Positions 7,487 through 16,165 of a stretch of 64,000 bases of DNA are shown piece by piece. The number at the start of each line of letters is the position of its first letter. Position 1 is the first letter of the stretch. Source of the DNA: Janibacter cremeus (GTDB lineage Bacteria; Actinomycetota; Actinomycetes; Actinomycetales; Dermatophilaceae); contig NZ_CP115184.1 of assembly GCF_029395675.1 (NCBI RefSeq), forward strand, positions 620,001 through 684,000, given 5' to 3'. The notes below the pieces were generated by a model. It worked only from the letters and a program-made list of their open reading frames with translations. It was not told the DNA's origin and made no database searches. A program made the translations under genes and the position numbers.

Positions 7487-8496
7487 GACGACGTCTCGGG
7501 TCGGACGGCTCCCCGCTGCGCGAACTCCTCCCTGACCTCACCGGGCCCGGCACCGAGCCGGAGCAGCTCGACCAGCAGCACCCGTGCCTTGCGCGGGTGC
7601 AACCACCCGGCCGGGACGACCCCACGGGCGAGCAGGTCGACCTCGGAGCCGGCGTACCCGTAGCTGGCCTCGTGCGTGGGGCCGTCGCCCGCGCGGGTCG
7701 CCAGGACGACGACGACCTCGGCGTCGACGGCGCGCTGGACCGAGTCGACCATGCGCTCCGGGACGTGGCCGACACCGAAGCCGGCGATGACGACGCCCCC
7801 GTACCCCGCCCGCACCACGAGGTCGAGCACGTCACCGGTGTCGTCGAGGTGGGTCTCCAGCACTGCGACCGAAGGGGGAGTGCCCCCCTTCGTCATGGGC
7901 AGTGCAGGGCGGCGGGCCCTGGCGGCACGCAGGTGGAGCCGCTCCTCCTCGAGGAACCCGAGCGGCCCGAAGGGTCGGGAGACGAACGCGTCCGGGTGGC
8001 TGCTGCGCCCCTTGAGGACCTCCACGGCGGTGTGGACCGTGTCGCCCATGACGACGAGCACGCCGCGGTCACGGGCCTCCTGCGCCGATGCGGTGAGCAC
8101 CGCGGCGAGCAGGTTGGCCGGCCCGTCGGCCCCGGGAGTGGTGGGAGGACGCATCGCACCGGTGACGACCAGCGGCTCGGGGTGGTCCCAGTGCAGGTCC
8201 AGCCAGTAGGCGGTCTCCTCGATCGAGTCCGTCCCCTGCGTGACGACGATGCCGGAGGCCCCCGTCGCCACCTGCGTCTCTGCCCACTCGACCACCGAGG
8301 CCAGGTCAGCGGAGGTGACCGAGGCGCTCGGCCGGGTGGCCAGCGTCGTCGCCGTGACCTCGGCGACCTCACCGAGTCGGGGGACGGCCGCGATGAGGTC
8401 GTCCGCCGCGAGGGTCGGTGTGACCTCCCGACCGCTCTCCGACGTCATGGCGATCGTGCCGCCGAGTGCGGCCACGCCGATGCGCGGTCGGCTCAT
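7483..8496 (-). CDS. ansA: L-asparaginase
   Basis: A 337-residue asparaginase/glutaminase-family amidohydrolase (L-asparagine to aspartate and ammonia). The N-terminal active-site loop LGGTIAM places the nucleophilic Thr at residue 14. The second motif TQGTDS at 86-91 supplies the Thr-Asp pair, and the conserved Lys is in the MGDTVH...LKGRSSHPDAF segment. No signal peptide, so it is cytoplasmic. GAGGGGGAA lies seven bases before the ATG. First gene of a two-gene unit with the DUF1295 protein (4-bp overlap). Confidence 0.92.
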   Translation of the reverse strand: MSRPRIGVAALGGTIAMTSESGREVTPTLAADDLIAAVPRLGEVAEVTATTLATRPSASVTSADLASVVEWAETQVATGASGIVVTQGTDSIEETAYWLDLHWDHPEPLVVTGAMRPPTTPGADGPANLLAAVLTASAQEARDRGVLVVMGDTVHTAVEVLKGRSSHPDAFVSRPFGPLGFLEEERLHLRAARARRPALPMTKGGTPPSVAVLETHLDDTGDVLDLVVRAGYGGVVIAGFGVGHVPERMVDSVQRAVDAEVVVVLATRAGDGPTHEASYGYAGSEVDLLARGVVPAGWLHPRKARVLLVELLRLGAGPGEVREEFAQRGAVRPETSS

Positions 8497-8871
8497 GCGT
8501 TGTTCCCCCTCATCACGTCCCGGTTGTCGGCACCATCATGCCCACATGACGACTCGCCCGAGCCGACCAGCATGATCTTCGGGCGGCGGCACTGGGGAGC
8601 CGTCGGGCCGGCAACCGACTGCGTTAAGGGGCCACGCCGCACCCGTTGCCCTGACCGTCGTCGGGGATGGCCTTGGGCTGGAACACCGGAGTGCCGTCCA
8701 CAGCCCACTCCAAGCCCTGGCGGTGGCTTCCGCTCGAATCGCAGAACGTTGTCGTAGCGCGGTGATGTAGTTGTGGCGCCGGCGTACCCTCGCTGGCCGA
8801 ACCGAGAGAGGCTGGAGACGTTGACGTCGTGCCTGAACACACGGATGGTCAATTCTGATAATCTGAACTCC
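8497..8871. other. 375-bp spacer without a convincing gene
   Basis: Between the asparaginase start and the vapB-like start. On the minus strand around 8626-8720 one frame reads AVDGTPVFQPKAIPDDGQGN and ends soon after, perhaps the C-terminus of a lost gene, but I recognise no family. The right end holds the promoter of the toxin-antitoxin pair. Confidence 0.4.
8834..8862 (+). promoter_or_regulatory. Probable promoter of the vapBC pair, near-leaderless
   Basis: TGAACA (8834-8839) and GATAAT (8857-8862) are separated by 17 bp, fitting a housekeeping -35/-10 pair. Transcription would start about two to five bases before the ATG at 8872, giving an almost leaderless mRNA, common in actinomycetes. 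TCTGA-TAA-TCTGA around the -10 is a short direct repeat that the antitoxin could bind. Confidence 0.55.
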
Positions 8872-9138
8872 ATGCGGGAGATGACAGCGTCCGAGGCGTC
8901 GCGAGGATTCTCGGCCGTGCTCGATCTGGTGGAGCACGGTGAGACGGTGGTGGTCACCCGCGGTGGGCGGCGGTTGGCCACGATCGCGCCGGCGACCCTT
9001 GCCAACGGGGCGGAGCTGCGATCCGTGTTCGAGCGCTGGCACGGGCATCCTGCTGTGGACGACCGTTTCGTCGAACACGTGGAGTCCGCCCGGGACGGCG
9101 TTGCTCTGGAATTGGACTCCGACCCGTGGCTCGACTGA
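8872..9138 (+). CDS. Phd/YefM-family antitoxin
   Basis: An 88-residue antitoxin. The N-terminal EMTASEASRGFSAVLDLVEHGETVVVTRGGRRLATIAP is the Phd/YefM DNA-binding dimer fold. The C-terminal third (VFERWHGHPAVDDRFVEHVE) should wrap the toxin. The frame extends further upstream, but the ATG at 8872 matches family length and sits just after a promoter. It overlaps the PIN toxin by 13 bp, the usual antitoxin-first arrangement, so it should neutralise the toxin and repress the pair. Confidence 0.88.
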   Translation: MREMTASEASRGFSAVLDLVEHGETVVVTRGGRRLATIAPATLANGAELRSVFERWHGHPAVDDRFVEHVESARDGVALELDSDPWLD

Positions 9139-9530
9139 TCCTCGACACCGGGACCCTGATCGCCGGAGTTCGGGGCCGACTGGACGTGGCGGCTCTGGCG
9201 GATGGTGATGATGTGGCTCTGCCGGCTGTAGCGGTGGCGGAGTACCTCGTCGGCACGCTGCTTGATGGCGACGCCGGGCGGTCGGCGGCGCAACGTGCCT
9301 TCCTCGATGATGTCCTGCGAGTGCTCCCGGTCCGCGACTACGACCACGATGTCGCCGTTCACCACGCTGCGCTCCTGGCCCACGTGCGCACGACCGGGCG
9401 CAAGCGCGGTGCTCACGACCTGATCATCGCCGCCACGGCGCTGGCGACTGATCGCATCGTGGTCACGACCGACGAACGCGCCGGCTTCGCAGACCTGCCT
9501 GACGTCGCCGCCCGAGTCATCTCAGGCTGA
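9126..9530 (+). CDS. vapC: VapC-family PIN-domain toxin (RNase)
   Basis: A 134-residue PIN nuclease. The metal-binding acids are in place: Asp7 (LILDTGTL), Glu39 (VAEYLVG), Asp98 (AHDLIIAATAL) and Asp116 (TTDERAGF). VapC toxins cut tRNA or rRNA and arrest growth until re-bound by antitoxin. The GTG start overlaps the antitoxin's last codons. It lies 55 bp from the end of the Wadjet operon on the other strand, so the two form a small defence cluster. Confidence 0.9.
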   Translation: MARLILDTGTLIAGVRGRLDVAALADGDDVALPAVAVAEYLVGTLLDGDAGRSAAQRAFLDDVLRVLPVRDYDHDVAVHHAALLAHVRTTGRKRGAHDLIIAATALATDRIVVTTDERAGFADLPDVAARVISG

Positions 9531-9585
9531 ATCCGCGGGAACCGTCAGGGGTGATCGGAGAGCGGGCCGATACACGCTCTGGACA

Positions 9586-10869
9586 TCACTCCCGCAACTG
9601 CTCCAGCAACTCCGCGAGCACCGCCTCCTCGTGCAGTACTCGGCCATGACTGCGCATTGCGGCACCGAGCTCGGCCGACCAGGACGGCTCGACCGGTGCG
9701 CCGCCCAGTAACGGAGCCTCTCCGCGCACTCCGTCCACGTAGTCGGCCACCTCCATGCGCCATGGCTGCGCCCCGAAGCGCGCCACCACCCGATTGGCGA
9801 TCGCGATCCCGGGCCAGTCGAAGTCCCCGTGGTACCGCAGGTGGGCGCCGGAGTCCGCGAGTGCAGTGAGCAAGCTGTCGACGACGAGGTTCGACTGGCC
9901 CGAGGTGCACACCGCGGCCCACCCGTCCACCTCGGCCTCGGCCAGCGCCTCGACGACGCGTGGGTTCTCGCACACCAGCACGCGTTGCCCAGTCATCGGT
10001 GACAACTCGCCGGCCCGGCGCAGGTCCCAGTCGGTCAGGTGCATCGGATCACCCGCCTCGGCGGCGATGTCCAATCGGCGGGCCACCGCACCGCCGCCGG
10101 ACAGTCGCAGCCGCCACACCAGCGCGCTGCGGGAGAGCAGGTCGGGCGCCACACCAACCCGGGCCCACACGGCCTCGCGCTCGCTCGCCCCCTCCGGAGG
10201 GGGCGAACCCGTCGCCAGGGCCAGCCCCTGCAGCACCATGCGGTGCAGTACTCGGTCCACGTCCAGCGCATGCGCGTCACCGACCACTCGGGCCGCGATC
10301 TCCACCCTGGAACGGGTCCCGCGGGGGCGAGGCCCCGACTCGACCTCCCGGCCGGCGTCATCGAGCAACTCGAGAAGCACGGCGACAGCCTCGCGCACCA
10401 GCTGCTCGGCGTCGGGCCGCCCGGTCAGCAGACCGACCCGCCGCAACCAGGCGATCCACCCCGCAACCCACGGTGTCCCCGCCGGCACGTCGAGCAGCGC
10501 GGTGGCCAGCTCCAACGGCCGCTCCCGGGCATCAGCTCGCGCAGCCCGGTCACCCGGTCGGTTGCGCGGGGCTTCGCCGCGGACCATGGTGAGCACCGCT
10601 TCCAGTCCCCCGACCCCGGAGCGCTCGCGCAACCGCTGGTCCAGCACCGCCAGATCGACCATCACCGCATCACGGGTGACCACACGACCGAGCAGGGCAC
10701 CCAGAGCATGGCGTGTCTCCCGGGTCGTCGCGACGACCCGGACCCGGCCAGCCGGCACGAGCCCGGCCTGCTCGAAGCGCCGCCCGATGCGCTCCCACGC
10801 CGCGACCAGGTCAGGGTGGTCCACCCATGACGGCACACCCCCTTCGCCCGCTCGGCCCGCGGGTCTCAT
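9586..10869 (-). CDS. jetD: Wadjet type II nuclease subunit JetD (TIGR02679-like)
   Basis: A 427-residue protein, last gene of the JetABCD operon. The N-terminal half is a helical arm domain that contacts DNA. The C-terminal third is a Toprim-like nuclease core with the acidic residues VLVCENPRVVEAL and YHGDFDWPGIAIANRV, the metal ligands of DUF2399/TIGR02679 proteins. In Wadjet systems JetD cleaves circular plasmid DNA after the JetABC loop extruder stalls on it. The frame is open to 10899, but the ATG at 10869 overlaps the jetC stop as ATGA, exactly as at the two other junctions, so that start is preferred. All catalytic residues appear intact. Confidence 0.92.
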   Translation of the reverse strand: MRPAGRAGEGGVPSWVDHPDLVAAWERIGRRFEQAGLVPAGRVRVVATTRETRHALGALLGRVVTRDAVMVDLAVLDQRLRERSGVGGLEAVLTMVRGEAPRNRPGDRAARADARERPLELATALLDVPAGTPWVAGWIAWLRRVGLLTGRPDAEQLVREAVAVLLELLDDAGREVESGPRPRGTRSRVEIAARVVGDAHALDVDRVLHRMVLQGLALATGSPPPEGASEREAVWARVGVAPDLLSRSALVWRLRLSGGGAVARRLDIAAEAGDPMHLTDWDLRRAGELSPMTGQRVLVCENPRVVEALAEAEVDGWAAVCTSGQSNLVVDSLLTALADSGAHLRYHGDFDWPGIAIANRVVARFGAQPWRMEVADYVDGVRGEAPLLGGAPVEPSWSAELGAAMRSHGRVLHEEAVLAELLEQLRE

Positions 10870-13800
10870 CCCAGCCCCTGGAGCACCCGGCCGTCCCACC
10901 GGTAGGCGTACTGGGCGATGCCCCGCTGGCCCGGGTCGCGCAGCGCCTCGTAGATCGCCAGCGACGGCAGGCTCGAGTGGTCACCCCACAACCGCTCGCT
11001 CGTGATGACGAAGTCCAGGTCGAGCTGGACGAGCAGCCCGAAAAGCAACGGGTGGGTGCGTTCGTCGATCTTCGGGAAGGCGTCGTCGAGCAGGACGAGC
11101 CGGGGAGCGAAGGGGGCAGCCCCGGCCAGCGAGGTGAAGTGCGCCGCAGCGGCGGCGAAGAGCGGCAGGTAGCACAGCACCTTCTGCTCACCCTGTGACA
11201 GGGCCGAGCGCCGGTGCAGTCGCTCCCACTGGCCCGGACGCTCCGGACGGGTGTAGCGGATGGTGAACTGAGACCACGTGCGGTAGTCCAACGCCGATGC
11301 GAGGTGTTCGCCGTAGGACAGCTCTGGCCGTTCCACCCGTGAGGCCTCGATGAGTCGGTGGAGAGCATCGCGCAGCTCAGCACGTTCTTCGGGCAGCAGG
11401 GCACCGACCGGTTGGGTCAGCAGCCCTACCGCGGACCGTGCCTCGGCAGGCACGTCCTCGCGCAGGTCCCAGCGCAGCGTGACCGCGATGCCCTGGGACG
11501 TCGTCACGTGGCCCAGCTGTTCGTTCATCGCCGTGACGAGCTCCTCGGCGTCCCGTCGACGACTCCGGATGGCGTCACCCAGCTCACCGAGCACGTGCTG
11601 CTCGAACTGCGTGCGCTCACGCTCGGTCAACAGTTCCCGGTCGGCCGCCACCGAGGCCGCCACCCGCGCTGCCAGGGCGACGACGGCCGCCTCGCCGCCG
11701 CCGTCCCGCGCGGTGATGGCCAACAAGGGACCGAACTGCGCGACCGACGGTTGATGGTCAGCTGCCGGTCCGCTCGTCGCATCGTTGTGGGAGCGCCACA
11801 CCCGAGTCTGCGCGTGCTCCGGCTGCTCCCGGCTGAGCTGGGCCAAGCCGGTCACGACGCTCATCGCCGTGCGTGGCACGGGGTGGTCCACCGACATGCC
11901 GACCAACCGGTGCAGGGCGGACGCGTCCTCCTCGGGGACCTCGGCCGCGTTGAGCATGCCGGGGACGTCAAGCACGCTCGTCAGCTCGGCCAGCACGCCG
12001 GAGCGGGCCTGCACGTGCTCCGCGAGTCGCTCCCGGGCGTTGATGGCACGGGACCGGGCCTCGCCCAAATCGGTGCGGATCGTGTTGGCCCGACTCATCG
12101 CGGCGCGTGCGGCCCGGTCGTGCTCGTCGCGGGAGGCCTGCACCGCCACGAGTCGACGCTGTAGCTCGGCGACGCCGGCACCTACGGTGGCGGTCAGCTC
12201 ATCCACCCGTGCCCGCAGGGTGTCCGCGTCCTCGGTGGCGGCGCGGGCGGCTTCCTCCTCGGTGGCCAGCGCCGCCCGGGCATCAGCGTGCACCGCGACG
12301 GCGTCGCTCCACTCGATGAGCCGGTCGCGGATCGCCGGGAGGCCACGCCCGAGGTCGGCCATTGTCAGGGTGCTCTGCCGCAACCGCTGCTCGAGGGCGT
12401 CGAGCTCGCCGCGCACCGCCGGGACCTGTTGCTCGATCGAGAGCCGCTCGACGGCGCGCCGCGCCTCGGCCGCCGCGCCCCGGGCCGCGTACGCCACGTC
12501 CTGCGCCGTCCGGTTGTCGTGCTCGGCCCGCTCCTCGGCGCCGATGCGCTCGGTCAGCACCGCCCGGGCCCGCAGCAGTGGCCCGCCGACGGGCACGGAC
12601 TGTACCCAGCGGTGGAGGTTCCGGAGGCTCTCGTCGGCGGTGCTCACGTCATGCTCGGCCGCGGTCAGCTCCGCACGGCGCGCGGTGAGCTGCTCGTCGA
12701 CGAGCGCGAGACGGCGCGCGCGCTCCGTGGCACGCGCGGTGGCGCCGATGTACTGGGCGCGGACCTTCTCGGAGCGACCACGGGCCGGCCCGAGGCGCCA
12801 CGTGCCGTCACGGGCGATCCACGCCGATGAGTTGTGCTCACCCAAGGAGATGGAGCGCAGGACCGCGGTGACGTCGGCGGTCTCGACATCGCCGTCGTCG
12901 GGAAGATCCGGCCGCAGCACGTCCGCGAGCGTGGTGGCGTCGTCGAGGGCCTCACCGTGCAGGACGATGTCCACGTGCTCGGCGTCGAGGAGCATCCCGC
13001 CCGGTCGCAGCCAGGCGTCGAGCAGGCCGGCGTCCTGCAGGGCGGCCTCGATGCAGGCCCGCTCACCCTCGTCCACGTCGTCGGCGAAGTCGACCAGCTG
13101 CCACAGACCATGTCCGTCGGGTCGGTCGGTGTGCGGCAGGACCCGGGGAGGGGGAGCCGGGTCGCGCTCGGCCTCGATCGCGGCACGCTCCCGCTCGAGC
13201 CGCTCGATGTCGGACTCGGCGACGTCGCGCCGGTGCATGGCTGCGGCCCGCTGCCCGTGGGCGGCAGCGAGGTGGGGCGCGGCGGCCGCCTCGGCGAAGG
13301 GGACCAGGCCGGCCACGAGGTCGTCGTCCAGCTCGTCGGGCACCTTGGGGGCGATTGCGGGCTGGAGCGCCACCCAGGTCGCGAGCGCGCCGGCCAGTTC
13401 CTCCTCAGCCTGCGTGGTGCTCGTCTCCGCCTTGCTGCGGTGCTCGCGGGCGCCCTCCCAGCGGGACTCCGCCTCGTCGGCGGACCGCTGGGCCTGCGTG
13501 CGGGCATCAGCGAGGCGGTCCGCCTCGTCCAGCGCCTGGCGCACCACGTCGACGGCCGCCACCCGGACCGAGCAGGCCTCGCTGGCGCGGCCGAGAGTGA
13601 CGGACACCTCGTCGATCGCTTCGCCCAACTGCTCGAGCTGGTCCAGCCGCTCCAGCACGACCCGGTCCAGCGCGCCGGGGAGGGGGAGAGAGCCGCCCGG
13701 CACGTCCGCGCGGTGCTGCGGCTCGAGCTCGAGGAGTCCCGTGGCCAGGTTCGAGAGACCACGCTCCGCGGCCTGGGCACGCTTGGTCTCGACGTCGGCA

Positions 13801-14933
13801 TGGCCGATTACCGTCCGTGCCTGGCGGTCCCGGCGCGCCCGTGCCGCCTCCGCCTGCTTGTCGGCGCTGCGGGCGGTCCCGGTCAGCTCGTCCAGGCGAC
13901 GCTGGTCGCGGAACTCGGGGCTCTCCCGCAACGCCGTCAGCCGAGCGTCGTCGTTGCTGCGGCCGGACTCGGCAACCGACTGCTCCCCTTCACTCGTGGA
14001 CAGTCGTTCCTCGACCTCGCGGACCTGCGCGTCGGCCTTGGTGACCGCGGCACCCAGTCGACGCTCCCGGGACAGCGCTTCCGCGACCGTGCCCGCACGC
14101 TCGGCCACCACGGCCCGGGCGTACTCGGCATAGGCATCGGCGAGGGACTGCAGCCCCTCCGCGGCCCGGGCGCGACGGTCGATCTGCTCACCGACCGCGG
14201 TGAGCTCGTCGAAGGTCTCACCCGCAGAGGAGATGGCCTGCTCGTCGAGCTGGGGGAGGGCCTGGGAGAGCTGGGTGGCCAGCTTCGTCGGCTCGATGTC
14301 CTCGCCGACCTGGGGCTGACGCAGCCAGTAGAGCAGCCGGAGCACCTCGTCGTACTGGTGCTTCTCCAACCCGAAGAGCTCGCGACCGACGTGGGCCTTG
14401 TAGTCGGCGGCCCGCTCGAAGACGTGTCCCTCGGCCCCGAGGGCCTCGGTCAGGCGGGGCCGTGACAGGGGTCCCCCTTCGTCCTCCAGAGACAGGTCCG
14501 TGCCCACGCGGCGGGAGGTGGTGAAGTGCCAAGCCGTGGCCGAACGGGCACTCACCGAGGCGCGGATGCCTACCCCGCACGTGAAGGCCTCTTCCCTCCC
14601 TTCGTCGCTCTCGCGGACGAACTCGACCCAGACGTAGCCCACCCGGTTGCCCGAGTCCAGGCCATCGGTCATCAACCACAGCAGGCTCGTGTGGTGCTTG
14701 GCCGAGGCGGTGATCCGGGCCTTGTCGCCGTCCAGGGCGAACGGGAGCAGCATCTCCAGGGTCTTGGACTTGCCTGCCCCGTTGGCGCCGCGCAGGAGCA
14801 ACCGGCCGTCGGCGAAGGTGAAGACCTGCTCGTCGTACTGCCAGACGTTGAGCACACCCGCGCGGTGCAGGCGGAAGCGCTGCGCCGATCGCTGAGTCCG
14901 CTGTGCGTCCGCCCTCGTCGCGGTGCTGGTCAT
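10866..14933 (-). CDS. jetC: Wadjet type II SMC-like ATPase JetC (TIGR02680-like)
   Basis: A 1355-residue SMC/MukB-like ATPase, the motor of the system. Walker A GANGAGKS is at 49-56. The C-terminal half-site has the ABC signature SALSQGEQKVL and Walker B LVLLDDAFPKID. In between lie about 1000 residues of long charged coiled coil (many Ala/Glu/Arg heptads, e.g. RAQAAERGLSNL) interrupted near the centre by a folded hinge region. Length matches the family. The frame is open as far as 15581, but the ATG at 14933 overlaps the jetB stop and begins the conserved RFRLHRAGVLNVWQYDEQVF segment. It extrudes DNA loops with JetA and JetB and senses small circular DNA. Confidence 0.95.
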   Translation of the reverse strand: MTSTATRADAQRTQRSAQRFRLHRAGVLNVWQYDEQVFTFADGRLLLRGANGAGKSKTLEMLLPFALDGDKARITASAKHHTSLLWLMTDGLDSGNRVGYVWVEFVRESDEGREEAFTCGVGIRASVSARSATAWHFTTSRRVGTDLSLEDEGGPLSRPRLTEALGAEGHVFERAADYKAHVGRELFGLEKHQYDEVLRLLYWLRQPQVGEDIEPTKLATQLSQALPQLDEQAISSAGETFDELTAVGEQIDRRARAAEGLQSLADAYAEYARAVVAERAGTVAEALSRERRLGAAVTKADAQVREVEERLSTSEGEQSVAESGRSNDDARLTALRESPEFRDQRRLDELTGTARSADKQAEAARARRDRQARTVIGHADVETKRAQAAERGLSNLATGLLELEPQHRADVPGGSLPLPGALDRVVLERLDQLEQLGEAIDEVSVTLGRASEACSVRVAAVDVVRQALDEADRLADARTQAQRSADEAESRWEGAREHRSKAETSTTQAEEELAGALATWVALQPAIAPKVPDELDDDLVAGLVPFAEAAAAPHLAAAHGQRAAAMHRRDVAESDIERLERERAAIEAERDPAPPPRVLPHTDRPDGHGLWQLVDFADDVDEGERACIEAALQDAGLLDAWLRPGGMLLDAEHVDIVLHGEALDDATTLADVLRPDLPDDGDVETADVTAVLRSISLGEHNSSAWIARDGTWRLGPARGRSEKVRAQYIGATARATERARRLALVDEQLTARRAELTAAEHDVSTADESLRNLHRWVQSVPVGGPLLRARAVLTERIGAEERAEHDNRTAQDVAYAARGAAAEARRAVERLSIEQQVPAVRGELDALEQRLRQSTLTMADLGRGLPAIRDRLIEWSDAVAVHADARAALATEEEAARAATEDADTLRARVDELTATVGAGVAELQRRLVAVQASRDEHDRAARAAMSRANTIRTDLGEARSRAINARERLAEHVQARSGVLAELTSVLDVPGMLNAAEVPEEDASALHRLVGMSVDHPVPRTAMSVVTGLAQLSREQPEHAQTRVWRSHNDATSGPAADHQPSVAQFGPLLAITARDGGGEAAVVALAARVAASVAADRELLTERERTQFEQHVLGELGDAIRSRRRDAEELVTAMNEQLGHVTTSQGIAVTLRWDLREDVPAEARSAVGLLTQPVGALLPEERAELRDALHRLIEASRVERPELSYGEHLASALDYRTWSQFTIRYTRPERPGQWERLHRRSALSQGEQKVLCYLPLFAAAAAHFTSLAGAAPFAPRLVLLDDAFPKIDERTHPLLFGLLVQLDLDFVITSERLWGDHSSLPSLAIYEALRDPGQRGIAQYAYRWDGRVLQGLG

Positions 14934-16165
14934 GTGTCCTCCTCGAACAGCGACCCCTCGCCGGAGGGTCCGCGACTGCTGATGAACTCCGGTCGGGGTG
15001 CGTAGCGGGCCGCCGCGGCGTGCAGCAGGAGTGCGCCCTCGGCGCGACGCACCAGACCGACGGCAACGAGCACGTCGAGGGCCTGGGCGTAGGCGTCGTC
15101 GGGGTTGTCGCGGTGGTCCTTGCGCAGGCCCGGACGCCAGGCGCGAAGGACGCGGTCGGCCAGCTGGCGGGCGGTGGACTCGGCCAGTCGTACCCAGGCC
15201 GTCGCCTGCCTCGTGTCGGCGCGGTCGGTCCCGTCGAGCGTGTCCCGCTCGGAGCGCACGTGGTCGACGAGCTCGGCAAGCAGCAGCAGGGCGATGTGCT
15301 TGGCAGAGCCGCTCCCGGGGAAGGTGACGTCGGTCAGGGCACCTGCCGGGTCCACCGCTACGGCGCCCTCGGCGCGCAGCTCCAGCTCCAGGTCGGTGGT
15401 GCGCCGGAACCACTCCCGCTCCCGCTCGCGGTTGCGGCTCCACCAGCCCAGCTGCTCCTCGGTGAGGTCGTCGATCGACATCACCGGCTGCTCGGTCAGG
15501 CGCCGGCGGACGGCCACCCGAGCCCCTCCGGCGGCCGAGGGCGCGGAGGTCACCGACAGCACGTCCTCGGGTGATTCGCACGCGCCCAGAGGCGCGGCGA
15601 CGAGGACCGCGAGCCGGTCGCGGTGCACGTCCAGCAGGGACTCGGTGTGCCGCTCGGCCCAGTGCTCCAGATCGCCGTCGCGCTCGCTGAGCACACCGAG
15701 GTGCACGAGGGCCATGAGCGCGGCGTGCAGCGCGCGCCGCTCGTGGATGTTGTCGAGGTCGACGTCGATGTCGGCGTCCACGGCGCTGGAGCGCACGGAC
15801 GCAACGAGCTCGTCGACCATCACCTGACGTCGGCTTTGGGTCAGGGCCGCGAGCACGAGGCTGAGCATCAGGTAGCGGCGTGGGGTGAAGGGACGACCGT
15901 CGCGGCGGGTCAAACCACGCGTGCCGTCGTGCTCGAGGCCGGTCTTGTACAACCGCGCCAGACCCGGCTCTACGAGGAGGCGGTAGCCCAAGCCGTCGGC
16001 GAAGAGGGACGCGAGCTCGCCCTGGTAGCGGCGCACGAGCGCGAGCTCGTCGGGGTGCCGGTCGGCGTGCAGCATGGGAGTGTGCAGGAGGGCGCGCACG
16101 GCTCGGCGCACGTCTGCCTCGCGAAGGGGGTCAGCCACCCGCTCCGGTCCACGTGCCGTGGTCAT
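14930..16165 (-). CDS. jetB: Wadjet type II subunit JetB (TIGR02678-like)
   Basis: A 411-residue winged-helix kite-type subunit. READVRRAVRALLHTPMLHADRHPDELALVRRYQGEL and the LYKTGLEHDGTRGLTRRDGRPFTPRRYLMLSL stretch are characteristic of TIGR02678. The protein bridges the JetA kleisin and the JetC head. It overlaps jetA and jetC by 4 bp each (ATGA). No oddity seen; length is normal for the family. Confidence 0.92.
   Translation of the reverse strand: MTTARGPERVADPLREADVRRAVRALLHTPMLHADRHPDELALVRRYQGELASLFADGLGYRLLVEPGLARLYKTGLEHDGTRGLTRRDGRPFTPRRYLMLSLVLAALTQSRRQVMVDELVASVRSSAVDADIDVDLDNIHERRALHAALMALVHLGVLSERDGDLEHWAERHTESLLDVHRDRLAVLVAAPLGACESPEDVLSVTSAPSAAGGARVAVRRRLTEQPVMSIDDLTEEQLGWWSRNREREREWFRRTTDLELELRAEGAVAVDPAGALTDVTFPGSGSAKHIALLLLAELVDHVRSERDTLDGTDRADTRQATAWVRLAESTARQLADRVLRAWRPGLRKDHRDNPDDAYAQALDVLVAVGLVRRAEGALLLHAAAARYAPRPEFISSRGPSGEGSLFEEDT

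Noticed and set aside
11785..14133. Long plus-strand open frame opposite jetC
   Set aside because: Ser/Arg/Ala repeats only, no family match, and it lies entirely within the well-supported jetC gene.
10866..15581. Extended jetC start at 15581
   Set aside because: The extra part overlaps jetB, is low-complexity Arg/Ala, and the ATGA overlap start fits the other junctions.
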